A stretch of DNA of 53,687 nt from an uncultured bacterium. Its GTDB lineage: Bacteria; Cyanobacteriota; Vampirovibrionia; Gastranaerophilales; Gastranaerophilaceae. Each line of letters opens with the position of its first letter. Positions within the stretch are counted from its first letter, which is position 1. The stretch spans positions 1 through 53,687 of the forward strand of contig CAJMPQ010000010.1 in the NCBI GenBank assembly GCA_905215335.1. The letters run 5' to 3'. Below the pieces are notes generated by a model, which saw only the letters and a list, made by a program, of their open reading frames with translations, made no database searches and was not told where the DNA came from. Shown here one piece after another: positions 1 to 9,110 of the stretch. The translations under genes were made by a program, and so were the position numbers.

Positions 1-2686
1 TTCCATAACTTTCAGCGGTAAATCTATCCATTTCTGCTTTTGATAAATCTACATCTGCTACCATATTGGTATCTCCACCTAGAGTTAAATTATTTAATGA
101 GGATACGCCAACTTGGTTATTTACCATATTTATGGTGCCAGAATTTAATGTCAGATTATTACCATTTAGAACTGAATCTTTTCCTAAATTCAACATTATA
201 TCAGATAAGTTTACATTAGCAGAACCTTTTGCTCCTGTACTATAATCTACTGATTCAATATTATTATTTAAATATACAGAACCTGTTTCGTCACCCTTTA
301 AAGATACAGTATAACCATCTAAACCGTTTATTTTATCGTCAATTATAAATTTACCTTTTGTTTTTGCTAATAAAATTAATTCAGATAAATTATCTACATA
401 AATAGCTTCCGGACGCTTGCCATATTTATCTTCAACATAATTTCCTCTAATAATTGAAGTATAACCATCTTTTGCCATTAAACCAAAATCTTTTACAGTA
501 TATATTGCACCACCCTTTGCAACATTTTGTTCTGTCTTAGCATAATTTCCCAAGAAATTGGAATTTATAACTCCAACAGTGCGAGTAGCAAAATTCTCTG
601 CTGAAAATTCTTCATAAATACTATTTTCAAATAAATATCCTTCAGAAAAAGCTTTTTCAAGCTCGTCTAATACCAAATCCCACTCGGCAGATGAAACTTT
701 TTCAGTTATAGTATTTTCTAGAAAGATTTTATAATCCTTTTCCTTCACCATAGTTTTAACGTCGTCTATAGGAATAGGGTAATCAGATAAATCTGATATT
801 GCCGCATACAAACTCAATGAATCTCCAGTTTCTGAATTTATCAATTTTATATTTGAAATTTTAATAACTTTATCAGCAGGCACATCAAAACCCAAGAATG
901 AACCGTTATTATAGATAGCACCTCCACCAACAGGTGTAACTATAGATGAAATGTAATTATTTACAAAATTAGCTTCTAAATTAGATATTTGAGCATTATC
1001 ATTTACAAGTGCACCTCCCCAAACGGCACCTTCATATACCTCTTTCGTTGCAGTATTTATAGCATAGTTACCAACAAAATCTCCTTTTATACTATCTATT
1101 GTTGATCCATCAAAATTAAAAATTGCACCACCACCCATATATCCAGGATAAGCATCCATATCAGAAAACCCAACAACATGATTTCCATAATAATTTCCAG
1201 ATATAGAGCCAATAGAAGATTGATAATTAAATATAGCTCCACCTTGAGGTGCAATGTAAGTATCACCATTTACATAATTATTTATAAAATCACCTGTAAT
1301 TGAACCTATTGATGTTCCTAAACTATAAATAGCACCTCCTCTCCAACCATTATCAACATAATTTCCGATAAAATCGCCATTAATATTTCCTATAATTCCA
1401 CCATTAGAACTTATTGCGCCACCATCAGCTCGACCTTGCCCTCTACCTAATGCATGATTCCCAATAAATGACGCATTAATTTTATTTATAATACCACCAT
1501 TATAAATAGCTCCCCCATAACCATCTGAGTATCTATCTATTACATAATTACCTATGAATACGCCATCAATTTCATCAATTACAACATCTTTATCATCATA
1601 ATTTTCTTGATCGTTAAAAATTGCGCCCCCGCGAGTATCAGATACTCGGTTTGTATCTGCATAATTATTAATAAATATTCCAGAAATTTTACCAATATTT
1701 CCAGAATTTGCAATAGCTCCTCCAACCGCATTAACAGCATTAGCATCGGAAAATGTGTAATTATTTACAAATATTCCAGAAATTTCAGAGACATCACCTA
1801 TATTATAAATTGCACCCCCAGCATTACTCGTTAAATAAGTTACACCAGAAGATTTAGTTGCTCCTTTTGCATAATTATCAACGAAAACACCATCAATTTT
1901 TTTTATATCCCCACTATTATATATAGCTCCACCCTTCGCACTAAACCCATCCTGTACATAATTATCTATAAAAAGACCAGTAATAGAACCTACATTCCCA
2001 TTACTATTTGCAATAGCTCCTCCGTGCCTAACTCCAGAACTAGAATATTTATTAATATAATTGCTAACAAATTTACCAGAAATAGAATCTACATTTCCAC
2101 TTTCGATATTTATAGCTCCACCAATAAAATCAGAGTTATTACCTATCGTTCTTGAAAAGGAAACATAATCACCACTTATTCCATTTTTATAAGTATCATC
2201 AGTAACAGTTATCTGACTCCCTGTAGATTCACTTGGGACAGCATCAAATTTCACTGTAATATCAGCATTATCTGATGTTACCTCGTTTAATGCACTATCT
2301 CCTTTTTCATCTTTTATCCAACCAAAGTGCTTTTCACTAGGTCCAGTTCCAAATGTTACTTGCTTTAAATCTAAACGATAATACACTGGAGTCATAGTTT
2401 TTGTATCGGAATTATATGTAAATTTTGTGACAATATTATCCCCTGCTGGTTTTTCTCCTCCAGTTTGTATTTTTGTTAATGTATATATTTTTTCAGAGTT
2501 AGAAGAATTTTCATCAGCTATAGTAATGTTATTCGAATCATCGTTTTTTTGAGGTTCTTGCACTAAATCTTCAGCATAAACACCATTCATACTTAATGCT
2601 AACAATGACGCAACAATTAGTGCATTTGAGGTTTGTTTTGAAACTCCTAAATTACAAGAATACCCTGATTTTATAATTTCATTCAT
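1..2686 (-). CDS. Secreted beta-helix repeat adhesin / autotransporter-like protein (C-terminal part outside window)
   Basis: The frame is open from the start codon to the left edge with no stop, so at least 895 residues are encoded here and the 3' end is missing. The N terminus has a signal peptide: a hydrophobic stretch (ALIVASLLALSMNGVYA) followed by an acidic mature start (EDLVQEP). The body holds 14 copies of a GGAI/GGAL motif (mostly GGAIYN or GGAIFN). Thirteen are spaced 28-38 residues apart and one lies further on, each preceded by a G-x-F-x-x-N-Y/H element. This pattern is typical of right-handed beta-helix repeats in polymorphic outer-membrane or autotransporter adhesins. In-frame ATGs lie at 2695, 2692 and 2686; I choose 2686 because GAGG sits 9 nt upstream. 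Whether an outer-membrane barrel or another anchor follows cannot be seen. The surface role is inferred; the ligand is unknown. Confidence 0.85.
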   Translation of the reverse strand, partial: MNEIIKSGYSCNLGVSKQTSNALIVASLLALSMNGVYAEDLVQEPQKNDDSNNITIADENSSNSEKIYTLTKIQTGGEKPAGDNIVTKFTYNSDTKTMTPVYYRLDLKQVTFGTGPSEKHFGWIKDEKGDSALNEVTSDNADITVKFDAVPSESTGSQITVTDDTYKNGISGDYVSFSRTIGNNSDFIGGAINIESGNVDSISGKFVSNYINKYSSSGVRHGGAIANSNGNVGSITGLFIDNYVQDGFSAKGGAIYNSGDIKKIDGVFVDNYAKGATKSSGVTYLTSNAGGAIYNIGDVSEISGIFVNNYTFSDANAVNAVGGAIANSGNIGKISGIFINNYADTNRVSDTRGGAIFNDQENYDDKDVVIDEIDGVFIGNYVIDRYSDGYGGAIYNGGIINKINASFIGNHALGRGQGRADGGAISSNGGIIGNINGDFIGNYVDNGWRGGAIYSLGTSIGSITGDFINNYVNGDTYIAPQGGAIFNYQSSIGSISGNYYGNHVVGFSDMDAYPGYMGGGAIFNFDGSTIDSIKGDFVGNYAINTATKEVYEGAVWGGALVNDNAQISNLEANFVNNYISSIVTPVGGGAIYNNGSFLGFDVPADKVIKISNIKLINSETGDSLSLYAAISDLSDYPIPIDDVKTMVKEKDYKIFLENTITEKVSSAEWDLVLDELEKAFSEGYLFENSIYEEFSAENFATRTVGVINSNFLGNYAKTEQNVAKGGAIYTVKDFGLMAKDGYTSIIRGNYVEDKYGKRPEAIYVDNLSELILLAKTKGKFIIDDKINGLDGYTVSLKGDETGSVYLNNNIESVDYSTGAKGSANVNLSDIMLNLGKDSVLNGNNLTLNSGTINMVNNQVGVSSLNNLTLGGDTNMVADVDLSKAEMDRFTAESYG

Positions 2687-2807
2687 ATCCATCATCCTCA
2701 ATTCACCATTATCGATGCTTTTCCTATCGATATTTTTTAGAAACCATCTTTACTGATTAGGGCAAATACTTAACAAATTTGAAACATCGAATATATATCC
2801 CAATCAT

Positions 2808-2836
2808 ATTATATAATTGTTTTTATAAAAATACAA
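2808..2836 (-). promoter_or_regulatory. Sigma70-type promoter of the adhesin
   Basis: On the minus strand a -35 TTGTAT (2831-2836) and a perfect -10 TATAAT (2808-2813) are separated by exactly 17 bp. Transcription would start near 2801, giving a 5' UTR of roughly 110 nt before the chosen start at 2686. That UTR contains two ATCGATA copies but no riboswitch I recognise. Confidence 0.6.
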
Positions 2837-2877
2837 GTGTTTTATAATTCTAAAGTATTAATTCGATACAAACACGC

Positions 2878-2914
2878 AAAAAAAAACGAGCTCTATACTG
2901 AACTCGTTTTTTTT
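2878..2914 (-). terminator. Intrinsic terminator of nrdJ
   Basis: An ACGAG/CTCGT stem extended by A/T pairs, with a 12-nt loop and T runs on both sides, lies just after the nrdJ stop. It could act on either strand, but only nrdJ transcription is expected to reach it. Confidence 0.75.
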
Positions 2915-2929
2915 ATTTGTAAAAATAAA

Positions 2930-4966
2930 CTATGAACAACCTGAGTATCCACATTTCAAACAGATAAAACATCCTTCTGCCATTTGAATTTCATTTCCAC
3001 ATTCCGGACATTTTACAGTTTTAATTTCTCCAGTTGGATTATAGTTTTCAACTTCCTCATTCTTACTGTCAACTTCAGGCTTTGATTCTACGGGTTTCAT
3101 TTCTACTGTTTTTTCTTTTTTCTTATCATCCAAATTCATTGGTTGGAATTGACGAGAGTTGTTTCTATAAACAGTAATACCTTTTAGGTTATTTTTATAA
3201 GCTAAGATATAAGCTTCTTTTATATCTTCTCTAGTTGCAGATTCTACAAAGTTTACAGTTTTTGAAACAGCATTGTCTGTATGTAATTGGAATGCTGCTT
3301 GCATTTTTACGTGCCAATAAGGTGTTACATCATGCGCAGTTGCAAATATATTTTTAATTTCATCAGAAACACCATCTATATGAGCAATTGTACCTTCTTT
3401 AGCAATCTTAGACATCATTTCTTCTGAATATAAACCATGTGAAACCATATAATCTTTAAAGATTGGGTTTACTTCAAGCATTTCAGTTCCATCCATAATC
3501 AGTCTAGAGAATACCAATCCAAATAATGGTTCAACACCGCCTGAAGCTGATGCAATCATTGAAATTGTTCCAGTTGGAGCAATACAAGTTGTTGTAGCAT
3601 TTCTCAAACCATATTTTTTAATATCTGCATCGATTTCAGCCCATTGTTCATCTGAAATTTTACCTGCAGATTTACCTTTATATTTATTGAACAAGTAATT
3701 ATCTTGATCATAAATACTTCCCTTAAAGTTGTTAAAACTTCCTCTTTCTTTTGCCATTTCAATTGATTCTTTTTTAGAAATATAATCAATGAATTCCATT
3801 ACTTGCCCTGCAAGTTTTGTACCTTCTTCTGAATTATAAGAGATACCCATTTTCATCAACATATCAGCCCAGCCCATTACACCTAGACCAATCTTTCTAT
3901 TATTTTGAACCATTTCTGAAATTTGAGGTAGAGGATAATTATTAACAGCAATTACGTTATCTAAGAAACGCATTGCAGTTTTTGTAGTTTCTGCTAATAA
4001 ATCCCAATCAACTTCCCAACCATTTGAAGTTTCTTTCATCATCAAACCTAAGTTAATAGAACCTAAGTTACAAGCTTCATATGGTAATAAAGGAACTTCA
4101 CCACAAGGATTAGTTGATTCAATAGCACCTACTAATGGAGTTGGGTTATCAGCATTCATTTTATCAATAAATACAATACCTGGTTCGCCATTTCTCCAAG
4201 CTCCATCCACGATTAAATCAAATACTTCTTTTGCATTCATTCTGCCTACAACTTCATTATTTTGTGGATTGATTAAATCATAATCGGTACCATTTAAATA
4301 AGCTTCCATAAATTTATCTGTAATAGCAACAGAAATATTAAAGTTATTTAATTTATTGTTATCAGATTTGCAGTTAATAAAGTCAATAATATCTGGGTGA
4401 TCAACTCTCAAGATACCCATATTAGCACCACGTCTTGTTCCACCTTGTTTAACGGCTTCAGTTGCAGCGTTAAACACTTCCATAAATGAAACCGGACCTG
4501 ATGAAACACCCATAGTTGATTTAACTACACTATTTTTAGGTCTTAATCTTGCAAATGAAAAACCTGTTCCACCACCTGATTTGTGTATCAACGCAGTATT
4601 TTTAACGGTTTCGAAAATACCTTCTAAACTATCTTCAACAGGTAATACAAAGCAAGCAGCCAATTGTCCAAGCTCACGACCAGCATTCATTAATGTAGGT
4701 GAATTTGGCATAAAATAACGACTTGTAATAGCTTTGTAAAATCTATCTGAAAGCTTTTTTACATCAGCTTCTGATTTTCCAAATTTCAAATCACCAGCTG
4801 CAATTGTATCTGCTACACGACGGAACATATCTTCCGGTTTTTCAATACAATTACCATCTTTATCTCTCTTTAAATATCTTTTTTCCAAAACTTTCTTCGC
4901 GTTTTCAGATAAGTTTAGGGACTCTTCTACACATGTACTGCTGTTGTCTGACACATTAACCTCCAT
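2930..4966 (-). CDS. nrdJ: Adenosylcobalamin-dependent (class II) ribonucleotide reductase
   Basis: Reduces ribonucleotides to deoxyribonucleotides using a B12-derived thiyl radical, independent of oxygen. The ten-stranded barrel carries NPCGE around residue 287, with the radical Cys between the conserved Asn and Glu, and PTGTISMIAS further on. The C terminus ends in a Cys-rich tail (CPECGN...CFICLKCGYSGCS) typical of the bacterial NrdJ group, which serves to re-reduce the active site or bind zinc. At 678 residues it is normal for the short NrdJ type. The start is uncertain: the ATG at 4966 has no upstream SD, whereas GGAGG lies inside the first codons and is placed 5 nt before an in-frame GTG at 4954. 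No cobalamin riboswitch is visible upstream. It stands alone, divergent from the peptide-transporter genes. Confidence 0.96.
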   Translation of the reverse strand: MEVNVSDNSSTCVEESLNLSENAKKVLEKRYLKRDKDGNCIEKPEDMFRRVADTIAAGDLKFGKSEADVKKLSDRFYKAITSRYFMPNSPTLMNAGRELGQLAACFVLPVEDSLEGIFETVKNTALIHKSGGGTGFSFARLRPKNSVVKSTMGVSSGPVSFMEVFNAATEAVKQGGTRRGANMGILRVDHPDIIDFINCKSDNNKLNNFNISVAITDKFMEAYLNGTDYDLINPQNNEVVGRMNAKEVFDLIVDGAWRNGEPGIVFIDKMNADNPTPLVGAIESTNPCGEVPLLPYEACNLGSINLGLMMKETSNGWEVDWDLLAETTKTAMRFLDNVIAVNNYPLPQISEMVQNNRKIGLGVMGWADMLMKMGISYNSEEGTKLAGQVMEFIDYISKKESIEMAKERGSFNNFKGSIYDQDNYLFNKYKGKSAGKISDEQWAEIDADIKKYGLRNATTTCIAPTGTISMIASASGGVEPLFGLVFSRLIMDGTEMLEVNPIFKDYMVSHGLYSEEMMSKIAKEGTIAHIDGVSDEIKNIFATAHDVTPYWHVKMQAAFQLHTDNAVSKTVNFVESATREDIKEAYILAYKNNLKGITVYRNNSRQFQPMNLDDKKKEKTVEMKPVESKPEVDSKNEEVENYNPTGEIKTVKCPECGNEIQMAEGCFICLKCGYSGCS

Positions 4967-5040
4967 AATCTGACTTTATATAATGTTTAATAATATCTAC
5001 TTCCCAAAATAAAGCATGCCAATGAACATACTTTATAAAA

Positions 5041-5070
5041 ATTCTACTACATATCAAAGTTTTATTGCAA
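5041..5070 (-). promoter_or_regulatory. Candidate nrdJ promoter
   Basis: Minus-strand TTGCAA (5065-5070) and TAGAAT (5041-5046) are separated by 18 bp, placing the transcription start about 70 nt before the gene. No NrdR-box pair was recognised. Confidence 0.4.
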
Positions 5071-5169
5071 GAATATTATATATTTTTCAAAACATTTCGT
5101 AACCTTTTAAATTTTCATAAACAAATACAATATTATTATCCAGAAAGAGAATACAATTCTCACTTTTTG

Positions 5170-5178
5170 TGATATTCT
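5170..5178 (+). promoter_or_regulatory. Extended -10 promoter, probably leaderless
   Basis: TGATATTCT, an extended -10 (TGn plus TATTCT at 5173-5178), ends exactly 6 nt before the ATG at 5185. The start point would fall on the start codon, and no SD precedes this ATG. No good -35 is present, as is usual for extended -10 promoters. Confidence 0.4.
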
Positions 5179-5184
5179 ATAAGC

Positions 5185-7026
5185 ATGATTAGGAGAGGTT
5201 TTAGGGTTTTATTGTGTATATTATTAGTTGCAATTTTATGCAAGGCTTGCCTTGTCAAAGATTCTGCACCTGATATAACAGAAAGCAATTCAAAAAAAGA
5301 AGAATTAAATACTGTTGAATATCCCACACCTAAAAATGTAACAATTCATGGTGTTGATTACTTGCAATCTCAAGCACCTATCGGAAAATTTGGTGGAGAT
5401 TTAGTTTCTTCAACAATAGGAGAAGGACCAAAAACATTCAATCCCTTCAACAGTAAAGATAATATTTCAGGTTTAATGTCTGGAATATTATATGACGGGT
5501 TACTCTCTTCAGATCCTATAACAGGTCAACCTATACCAAAATTAGCAAAATCATTTTCTATATCGGATGATGGGAAAACTTATAATATAAAATTAAGACA
5601 CGGAATAACTTGGAGTGACGGTAAACCTATAACTGCAGATGATGTCGTATTCACTTGGAAAGATATAATTTTTGCGGGTCTTGGAGACACCTCAGTTAGA
5701 GATTCTATTGTAATCGATGATAAACTCCCAACAGTAAGAAAAATTGATAACTATACTGTTGAGTTTAAAACACCAAAACCTTTTGCGCCATTTATCAGAA
5801 TGCTTTCAACTCCAATTGCACCAAAGCATTACTTCATGCCAGCAGTAAAAAAAGGTGGACAAGATTTCGATTCATTCTTATCTACAACAACCAAACCTAC
5901 AGATATGGTAACTTCTGGAGCATTCAAACTAAAAGAATATGTTCCTGCTCAGCGTGTAGTTTTTGAAAGAAATCCTAACTACTATGAAATCAACACAAAA
6001 GAACAAAAACTTCCTTACTTAGATAGAATAATCTATTTAATAGTAGGAGACTTGAATAATGAAGTTTTAAAATTTGAAGCAAAAGAACTTGATGTAATTT
6101 CGCTACAAGGTTCTAAAGTTGCCAGATATAAATCTCTTGAACCACATTCAGATTTTAAATTATATAATCTTGGACCGGATACTGGAACCATGTATTTATC
6201 TATGAATTTGAACAACAGAAAAAATGATAAAGGACAATATTACGTTAATCCTGATAAGCAAACTTGGTTCCAAGATTTAAACTTTAGAAAAGCAGTAGAT
6301 TATGCAATTGATAGAAAAAACATGGTACTAAATATCGCTAATGGTATTGGCGAACCTCTATTCACTGCAGAAAGCTTAAATTCAATATTCTTAAATAAGA
6401 ATTTAAAACCTTATGATAAAGACATTAATAAATCAAAAGAACTTCTACAAAAATCAGGTTTTTATCAAGATAAAAAAGGTAGATTATTCGATAAACATGG
6501 ACATAGAGTTGAATTTGACCTATATACCAATGCAGGGAATACAGAAAGAGAAGCTATTGGTGTTATGGTAAAACAAGACTTAGAAGACTTAGGAATGAAA
6601 GTTAATTTTAAACCTATCGAATTTAATTCTTTAGTGAACAAACTCGTGAGCACCTATGATTGGGATATGGTAATTATGGGACTAACAGGTTCCCCTCTGG
6701 AACCTAACGGAGGAAAAAATGTATGGATGTCAGATGGTAGACTTCATATGTTTAACCAACGCACACCTCAAGAAGGTAAAGTTGGAATATTACCTTGGGA
6801 AAAAGAAATAGATTACCTATACACGCAAGGAGCTTTAGCAACAAAATTTGAAGACAGAAAAAAATACTATGATAAATATCAGGAAATTGCATATAATGAA
6901 AAACCATTCATTTATATTTATTCTCCTGTACGAATAGTAGCTATACGAAACAAATTTAAAAATTTATATCCTTCAAGTTTGGGTGGAATCACTCATAACC
7001 TTGAAGAAATTTACATAGGAGAGTAG
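5185..7026 (+). CDS. Peptide ABC transporter substrate-binding protein (family 5, OppA/DppA-like)
   Basis: Extracytoplasmic solute receptor of an oligopeptide or dipeptide importer. Residues 1-22 form a basic and hydrophobic export signal ending in Cys-rich ILCKAC, possibly an atypical lipobox. The mature part shows SBP_bac_5 features: an N-terminal region with NPFNSKDN and LYDGLLS, then LRHGITWSDGKPITADDVVF around residues 135-155, and the C-terminal lobe with AVDYAIDRKNM. Length 613 is slightly above the family mean. It is followed after 4 nt by two permease genes in the same operon. Substrate is inferred to be peptides; nickel or sugar use occurs in the same family and cannot be excluded. 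Confidence 0.92.
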   Translation: MIRRGFRVLLCILLVAILCKACLVKDSAPDITESNSKKEELNTVEYPTPKNVTIHGVDYLQSQAPIGKFGGDLVSSTIGEGPKTFNPFNSKDNISGLMSGILYDGLLSSDPITGQPIPKLAKSFSISDDGKTYNIKLRHGITWSDGKPITADDVVFTWKDIIFAGLGDTSVRDSIVIDDKLPTVRKIDNYTVEFKTPKPFAPFIRMLSTPIAPKHYFMPAVKKGGQDFDSFLSTTTKPTDMVTSGAFKLKEYVPAQRVVFERNPNYYEINTKEQKLPYLDRIIYLIVGDLNNEVLKFEAKELDVISLQGSKVARYKSLEPHSDFKLYNLGPDTGTMYLSMNLNNRKNDKGQYYVNPDKQTWFQDLNFRKAVDYAIDRKNMVLNIANGIGEPLFTAESLNSIFLNKNLKPYDKDINKSKELLQKSGFYQDKKGRLFDKHGHRVEFDLYTNAGNTEREAIGVMVKQDLEDLGMKVNFKPIEFNSLVNKLVSTYDWDMVIMGLTGSPLEPNGGKNVWMSDGRLHMFNQRTPQEGKVGILPWEKEIDYLYTQGALATKFEDRKKYYDKYQEIAYNEKPFIYIYSPVRIVAIRNKFKNLYPSSLGGITHNLEEIYIGE

Positions 7027-7030
7027 TTTT

Positions 7031-8002
7031 ATGGAAACCTTAAAATACATACTAAAAAGAATACTCCAAACTATACCGTTACTAATTATAGTATCGTTAA
7101 TAAGTTTTTTCATAATAAGACTATCTCCTGTTGATCCACTTGCAGAATTAAAACTAAATCCATCAATTTCACCCGTTACAGTTGAAAGAGAAAGACAAAG
7201 ATTAGGCTTAGATAAACCTATTATCGTCCAATATGGGAAATGGGCAAAATCTTTTATAAAAGGAGATTTAGGCGTAACTTCCACTGGAGAAAAAGTTAGT
7301 CAAAAATTAAAAGAAAGAATTCCAAATACACTTTTACTAACAACAATAGTAATTTTACTAACTTGGCTTGTTGGAGTGCCATTAGGTATTATTGCAGCTG
7401 TAAACTGGAAAACTCCATTTGATAGAATGTTAACAGTTCTAACAAGTATTGGTATGGCAATTCCATCATTTTTCTTTGCAGTTCTGTTACTTTTATTTGC
7501 GGTAAAAACAGGTTGGTTTCCTATTGGAGGTTTAACTTGCCCAAACTTTCAAGATATGAATTTTATACAAAAATTTCTAGATATATCTCATCATTTAGTT
7601 TTACCTGTACTGGTATTATTTACTATCTCTTTAGCCAGCTTACAAAGGCAAATGAGAGCCAATATGCTAGATGTTTTAGATAGTGATTATATAAAATTTG
7701 CAAGAGCTAAAGGCTTGAGCGAATTCGCAGTAATTTATAAACACGCCTTGCGAAACGCAATGAATCCAATGATTACATTATTAGGTTTTGAATTTGCAGG
7801 TTTATTATCAGGTGCTGCACTAACTGAATACGTATTCCAATATCCGGGACTTGGAAGATTAATACTTGAAGCTGTAATGAAATCGGATATAAATCTTGTT
7901 ATGGCTTCACTTATGATGGGGGCAGTAATGCTCGTGCTAGGTAATCTAATCGCAGATATACTACTTATAATTACAGATCCAAGAATCAGGGTGAAATCAT
8001 GA
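7031..8002 (+). CDS. ABC transporter permease (DppB/OppB type)
   Basis: First inner-membrane subunit of the peptide-type importer. It opens with the family hallmark, an N-terminal transmembrane helix followed by a periplasmic segment (RQRLGLDKPIIVQYGKW), then five further hydrophobic helices. The EAA loop that contacts the ATPase is seen as FARAKGLSEFAVIYKHALRN around residues 220-240. It is 323 residues long, normal for the family. It sits between the binding protein and the second permease, overlapping the latter by 4 nt (ATGA), so translation is coupled. The two ATPase subunits are not in this neighbourhood. Confidence 0.94.
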   Translation: METLKYILKRILQTIPLLIIVSLISFFIIRLSPVDPLAELKLNPSISPVTVERERQRLGLDKPIIVQYGKWAKSFIKGDLGVTSTGEKVSQKLKERIPNTLLLTTIVILLTWLVGVPLGIIAAVNWKTPFDRMLTVLTSIGMAIPSFFFAVLLLLFAVKTGWFPIGGLTCPNFQDMNFIQKFLDISHHLVLPVLVLFTISLASLQRQMRANMLDVLDSDYIKFARAKGLSEFAVIYKHALRNAMNPMITLLGFEFAGLLSGAALTEYVFQYPGLGRLILEAVMKSDINLVMASLMMGAVMLVLGNLIADILLIITDPRIRVKS

Positions 8003-9066
8003 TAAAAGAAGTTTTTCAACAATTATGGAAAGATAAATTTGCTAGAATTGCCTTAATAGTATTAGGCATAATTTATCTTGCTCTTTTTCTTGCAGATTTT
8101 ATTGCACCTTATACAAAAGATTTTTCAGACAGAACAATGGCTTATGTTCCTCCATCTAAAATATTTACAATTACATCCGATGGAAAACTATCTAAACCTT
8201 ATACATACAACTACATTAGAGAATTTGATCAAAATAATTTAGAAATAAAATATACACTTGACCGTTCAAAAAAACATTATGTAAAATTCTTTGCAAAAGG
8301 TCAACCTTATAAATTTTTAGGATTGATACCTATGAAAAGACATCTGATAACTACAGATACTGACGGTCGATTATTTTTGTTAGGTACAGATATTAACGGC
8401 AGAGATGTATTTTCCAGACTTTTGTTTGGTGGAAGAATATCTATGACCATAGGATTTTTAGCACTATTTGTATTATTTCCTATTGGTTTGTTATATGGAG
8501 GAATCTCAGGATACTTCGGCGGAAAAGTAGATATGATTATGATGAGGTTCGCAGAAGCTGTTATGTCTATTCCTAGCTTTTATTTATTGATAATTTTAGC
8601 TTCTATTTTACCGTCCGGCATGACCAGTACTCAAAGATTTTTACTCATTGTAATAATACTTGCACTAATTGGATGGGCCGGATTTGCAAGAGTTGTAAGA
8701 GGTATGGTTTTATCAATAAAAAATCAAGAATATGTTCAAGCTGCAAAATCAGTTGGAGCATCAAATTTGAGAATTATTACAAAACACATTCTTCCACAAA
8801 CAACCAGTTTTGTTATTGTTGCAATGACTCTATCTATACCTTCATACATTCTTTCGGAATCAGGACTAAGTTTCTTAGGACTAGGAATTCAACAACCTGA
8901 TGCCAGTTGGGGTAACATGCTTAAAGAAGCACAAGAATTTACAAACATTTTATATAGACCATGGCTACTAACCCCAGGTTTCTTAATTTTTGTATCAGTT
9001 TTGGCTTTTAATTTAATAGGTGATACAATAAGAGATATATTGGATCCACAAAGTAAAGTGCGATAA
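7999..9066 (+). CDS. ABC transporter permease (DppC/OppC type)
   Basis: Second inner-membrane subunit of the importer. After one N-terminal helix there is an about 100-residue periplasmic segment ending in FLLGTDINGRDVFSRLLFGG, the conserved entry to the permease domain. Helices and an EAA loop (VQAAKSVGASNLRIITKHIL, about residues 244-263) follow, and the C terminus reads NLIGDTIRDILDP, as usual for DppC/OppC. At 355 residues it is longer than the typical 280-300 because of the periplasmic insert, which is seen in the OppC subgroup. No oppD/oppF-like ATPase gene follows; ATPases would have to come from elsewhere in the genome. Confidence 0.94.
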   Translation: MIKEVFQQLWKDKFARIALIVLGIIYLALFLADFIAPYTKDFSDRTMAYVPPSKIFTITSDGKLSKPYTYNYIREFDQNNLEIKYTLDRSKKHYVKFFAKGQPYKFLGLIPMKRHLITTDTDGRLFLLGTDINGRDVFSRLLFGGRISMTIGFLALFVLFPIGLLYGGISGYFGGKVDMIMMRFAEAVMSIPSFYLLIILASILPSGMTSTQRFLLIVIILALIGWAGFARVVRGMVLSIKNQEYVQAAKSVGASNLRIITKHILPQTTSFVIVAMTLSIPSYILSESGLSFLGLGIQQPDASWGNMLKEAQEFTNILYRPWLLTPGFLIFVSVLAFNLIGDTIRDILDPQSKVR

Positions 9067-9110
9067 AATTTATATTTTAGAGATTATTATTTAAAGGGAT
9101 TAGAATTATT

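Noticed and set aside
1607..1834. Plus-strand frame with Asn/Ile/Ser repeats
   Set aside because: Antisense shadow of the adhesin repeats on the minus strand.
900..2200. Regularly spaced repeats that might suggest a CRISPR array
   Set aside because: The repeats are diverged at DNA level, keep reading frame and encode GGAIYN protein motifs; there are no identical direct repeats with unique spacers.
2687..2800. Possible cyclic di-GMP riboswitch in the adhesin 5' UTR
   Set aside because: The region has short repeats (ATCGATA) but not the conserved GEMM core or tetraloop-receptor elements.
4967..5184. Possible cobalamin riboswitch or NrdR boxes in front of nrdJ
   Set aside because: No B12-box or conserved junction sequence and no paired NrdR palindromes were recognised.
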